Position numbers and translations under genes: made by a program
Notes under the pieces: generated by a model
The model's database searches: none
Seen by the model: the letters and a program-made list of their open reading frames with translations, nothing else
Told to the model about the DNA's origin: nothing
Part shown: positions 63,991-64,000 of the stretch, piece after piece
Numbering within the stretch: position 1 is the first letter of the stretch
How the letters are laid out: each line of letters opens with the position of its first letter
DNA from: Streptococcus sp. Marseille-Q5986
GTDB taxonomy: Bacteria > Bacillota > Bacilli > Lactobacillales > Streptococcaceae
DNA length: 64,000 nt
Reading direction: 5' to 3'
Assembly: GCF_946902915.1 (NCBI RefSeq)
Contig: NZ_CAMPPY010000003.1
Coordinates: 186,001 to 250,000 of the forward strand

Positions 63991-64000
63991 CTATTTTTCG

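Overview
The window reads as chromosomal DNA of a low-GC Firmicute, most likely a mitis-group Streptococcus (S. mitis, S. oralis or S. pneumoniae relatives). The evidence is the gene set and local gene orders familiar from pneumococcus (ligA-dagK-pulA, glgB-C-D-A, the atp operon with a 66-residue c subunit first, ylxM-ffh, pfkA-pyk, ccdA-tlpA), a BOX-type intergenic repeat, remnants of ISL3, IS110 and IS3-type elements, and many extended -10 promoters of the TGnTATAAT type. Residue 48 of the c subunit is Ile rather than the pneumococcal Val I recall, which argues mildly for a non-pneumococcal species. The assignment rests on recognised proteins and motifs; no database search was run.

Layout. 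1-3443: PTS-dependent dihydroxyacetone kinase (dhaM partial, dhaL, dhaK, leftward) with its divergent regulator pair dhaS-dhaQ, a clear DhaS operator and a cre site. 3545-8236: a decayed zone holding a ClbS/DfsB-like protein, three consecutive broken surface-polysaccharide-type genes (glycosyltransferase-GtrA, phosphodiester glycosidase, small membrane protein), a frameshifted AraC regulator and a YkgJ-type cysteine-cluster protein. 8412-12091: enolase, a YueI-like gene, a broken glycerate kinase and serB. 12150-17769: glycogen operon glgBCDA under a strong promoter with a cre site. 18041-19400: broken gapN. 19597-28940: pulA, dagK and ligA in one operon, an MFS exporter, an Rgg regulator and an ABC-F ATPase. 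29059-30583: nested remains of an ISL3 and an IS110 element. 30777-37577: polar amino-acid ABC transporter, a TPR protein, an AI-2E family protein and an orphan oligopeptide-binding lipoprotein. 37754-38767: a 6-phosphogluconolactonase-type protein. 38812-45258: the complete F1Fo ATP synthase operon, carrying a BOX element between atpG and atpD. 45490-49640: CHY zinc-finger protein, U32 peptidase-family protein, GntR regulator and guaA. 49722-53114: ylxM-ffh and tuf. 53342-63924: second AI-2E protein, dacA, tlpA-ccdA, map, a CBS/HotDog regulator, a GNAT, murA, pyk and pfkA.

How it fits together. The window is dominated by central carbon and energy metabolism: glycolysis (pfkA, pyk, eno, broken gapN), glycogen synthesis and breakdown (glgBCDA with a cytoplasmic pullulanase), dihydroxyacetone use drawing phosphate from PEP through the PTS, and the proton-pumping ATPase. 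Both dhaK and glgB promoters carry perfect matches to the CcpA cre consensus, so both are probably under carbon catabolite control.

I did not find a convincing wholly new system such as a defence island, CRISPR array or biosynthetic cluster. The most interesting signals are (i) a set of genes (yueI, ligA, the ABC-F gene, ylxM and probably dacA) whose -10 boxes sit 6 to 9 nt from the start codon, implying leaderless or nearly leaderless mRNAs; (ii) a structured non-coding stretch upstream of the IS110 transposase remnant that could be a relic bridge RNA; (iii) a pair of related hairpins of unknown nature between ylxM and tuf; and (iv) an unusual number of broken genes, including gapN with its catalytic Glu deleted.
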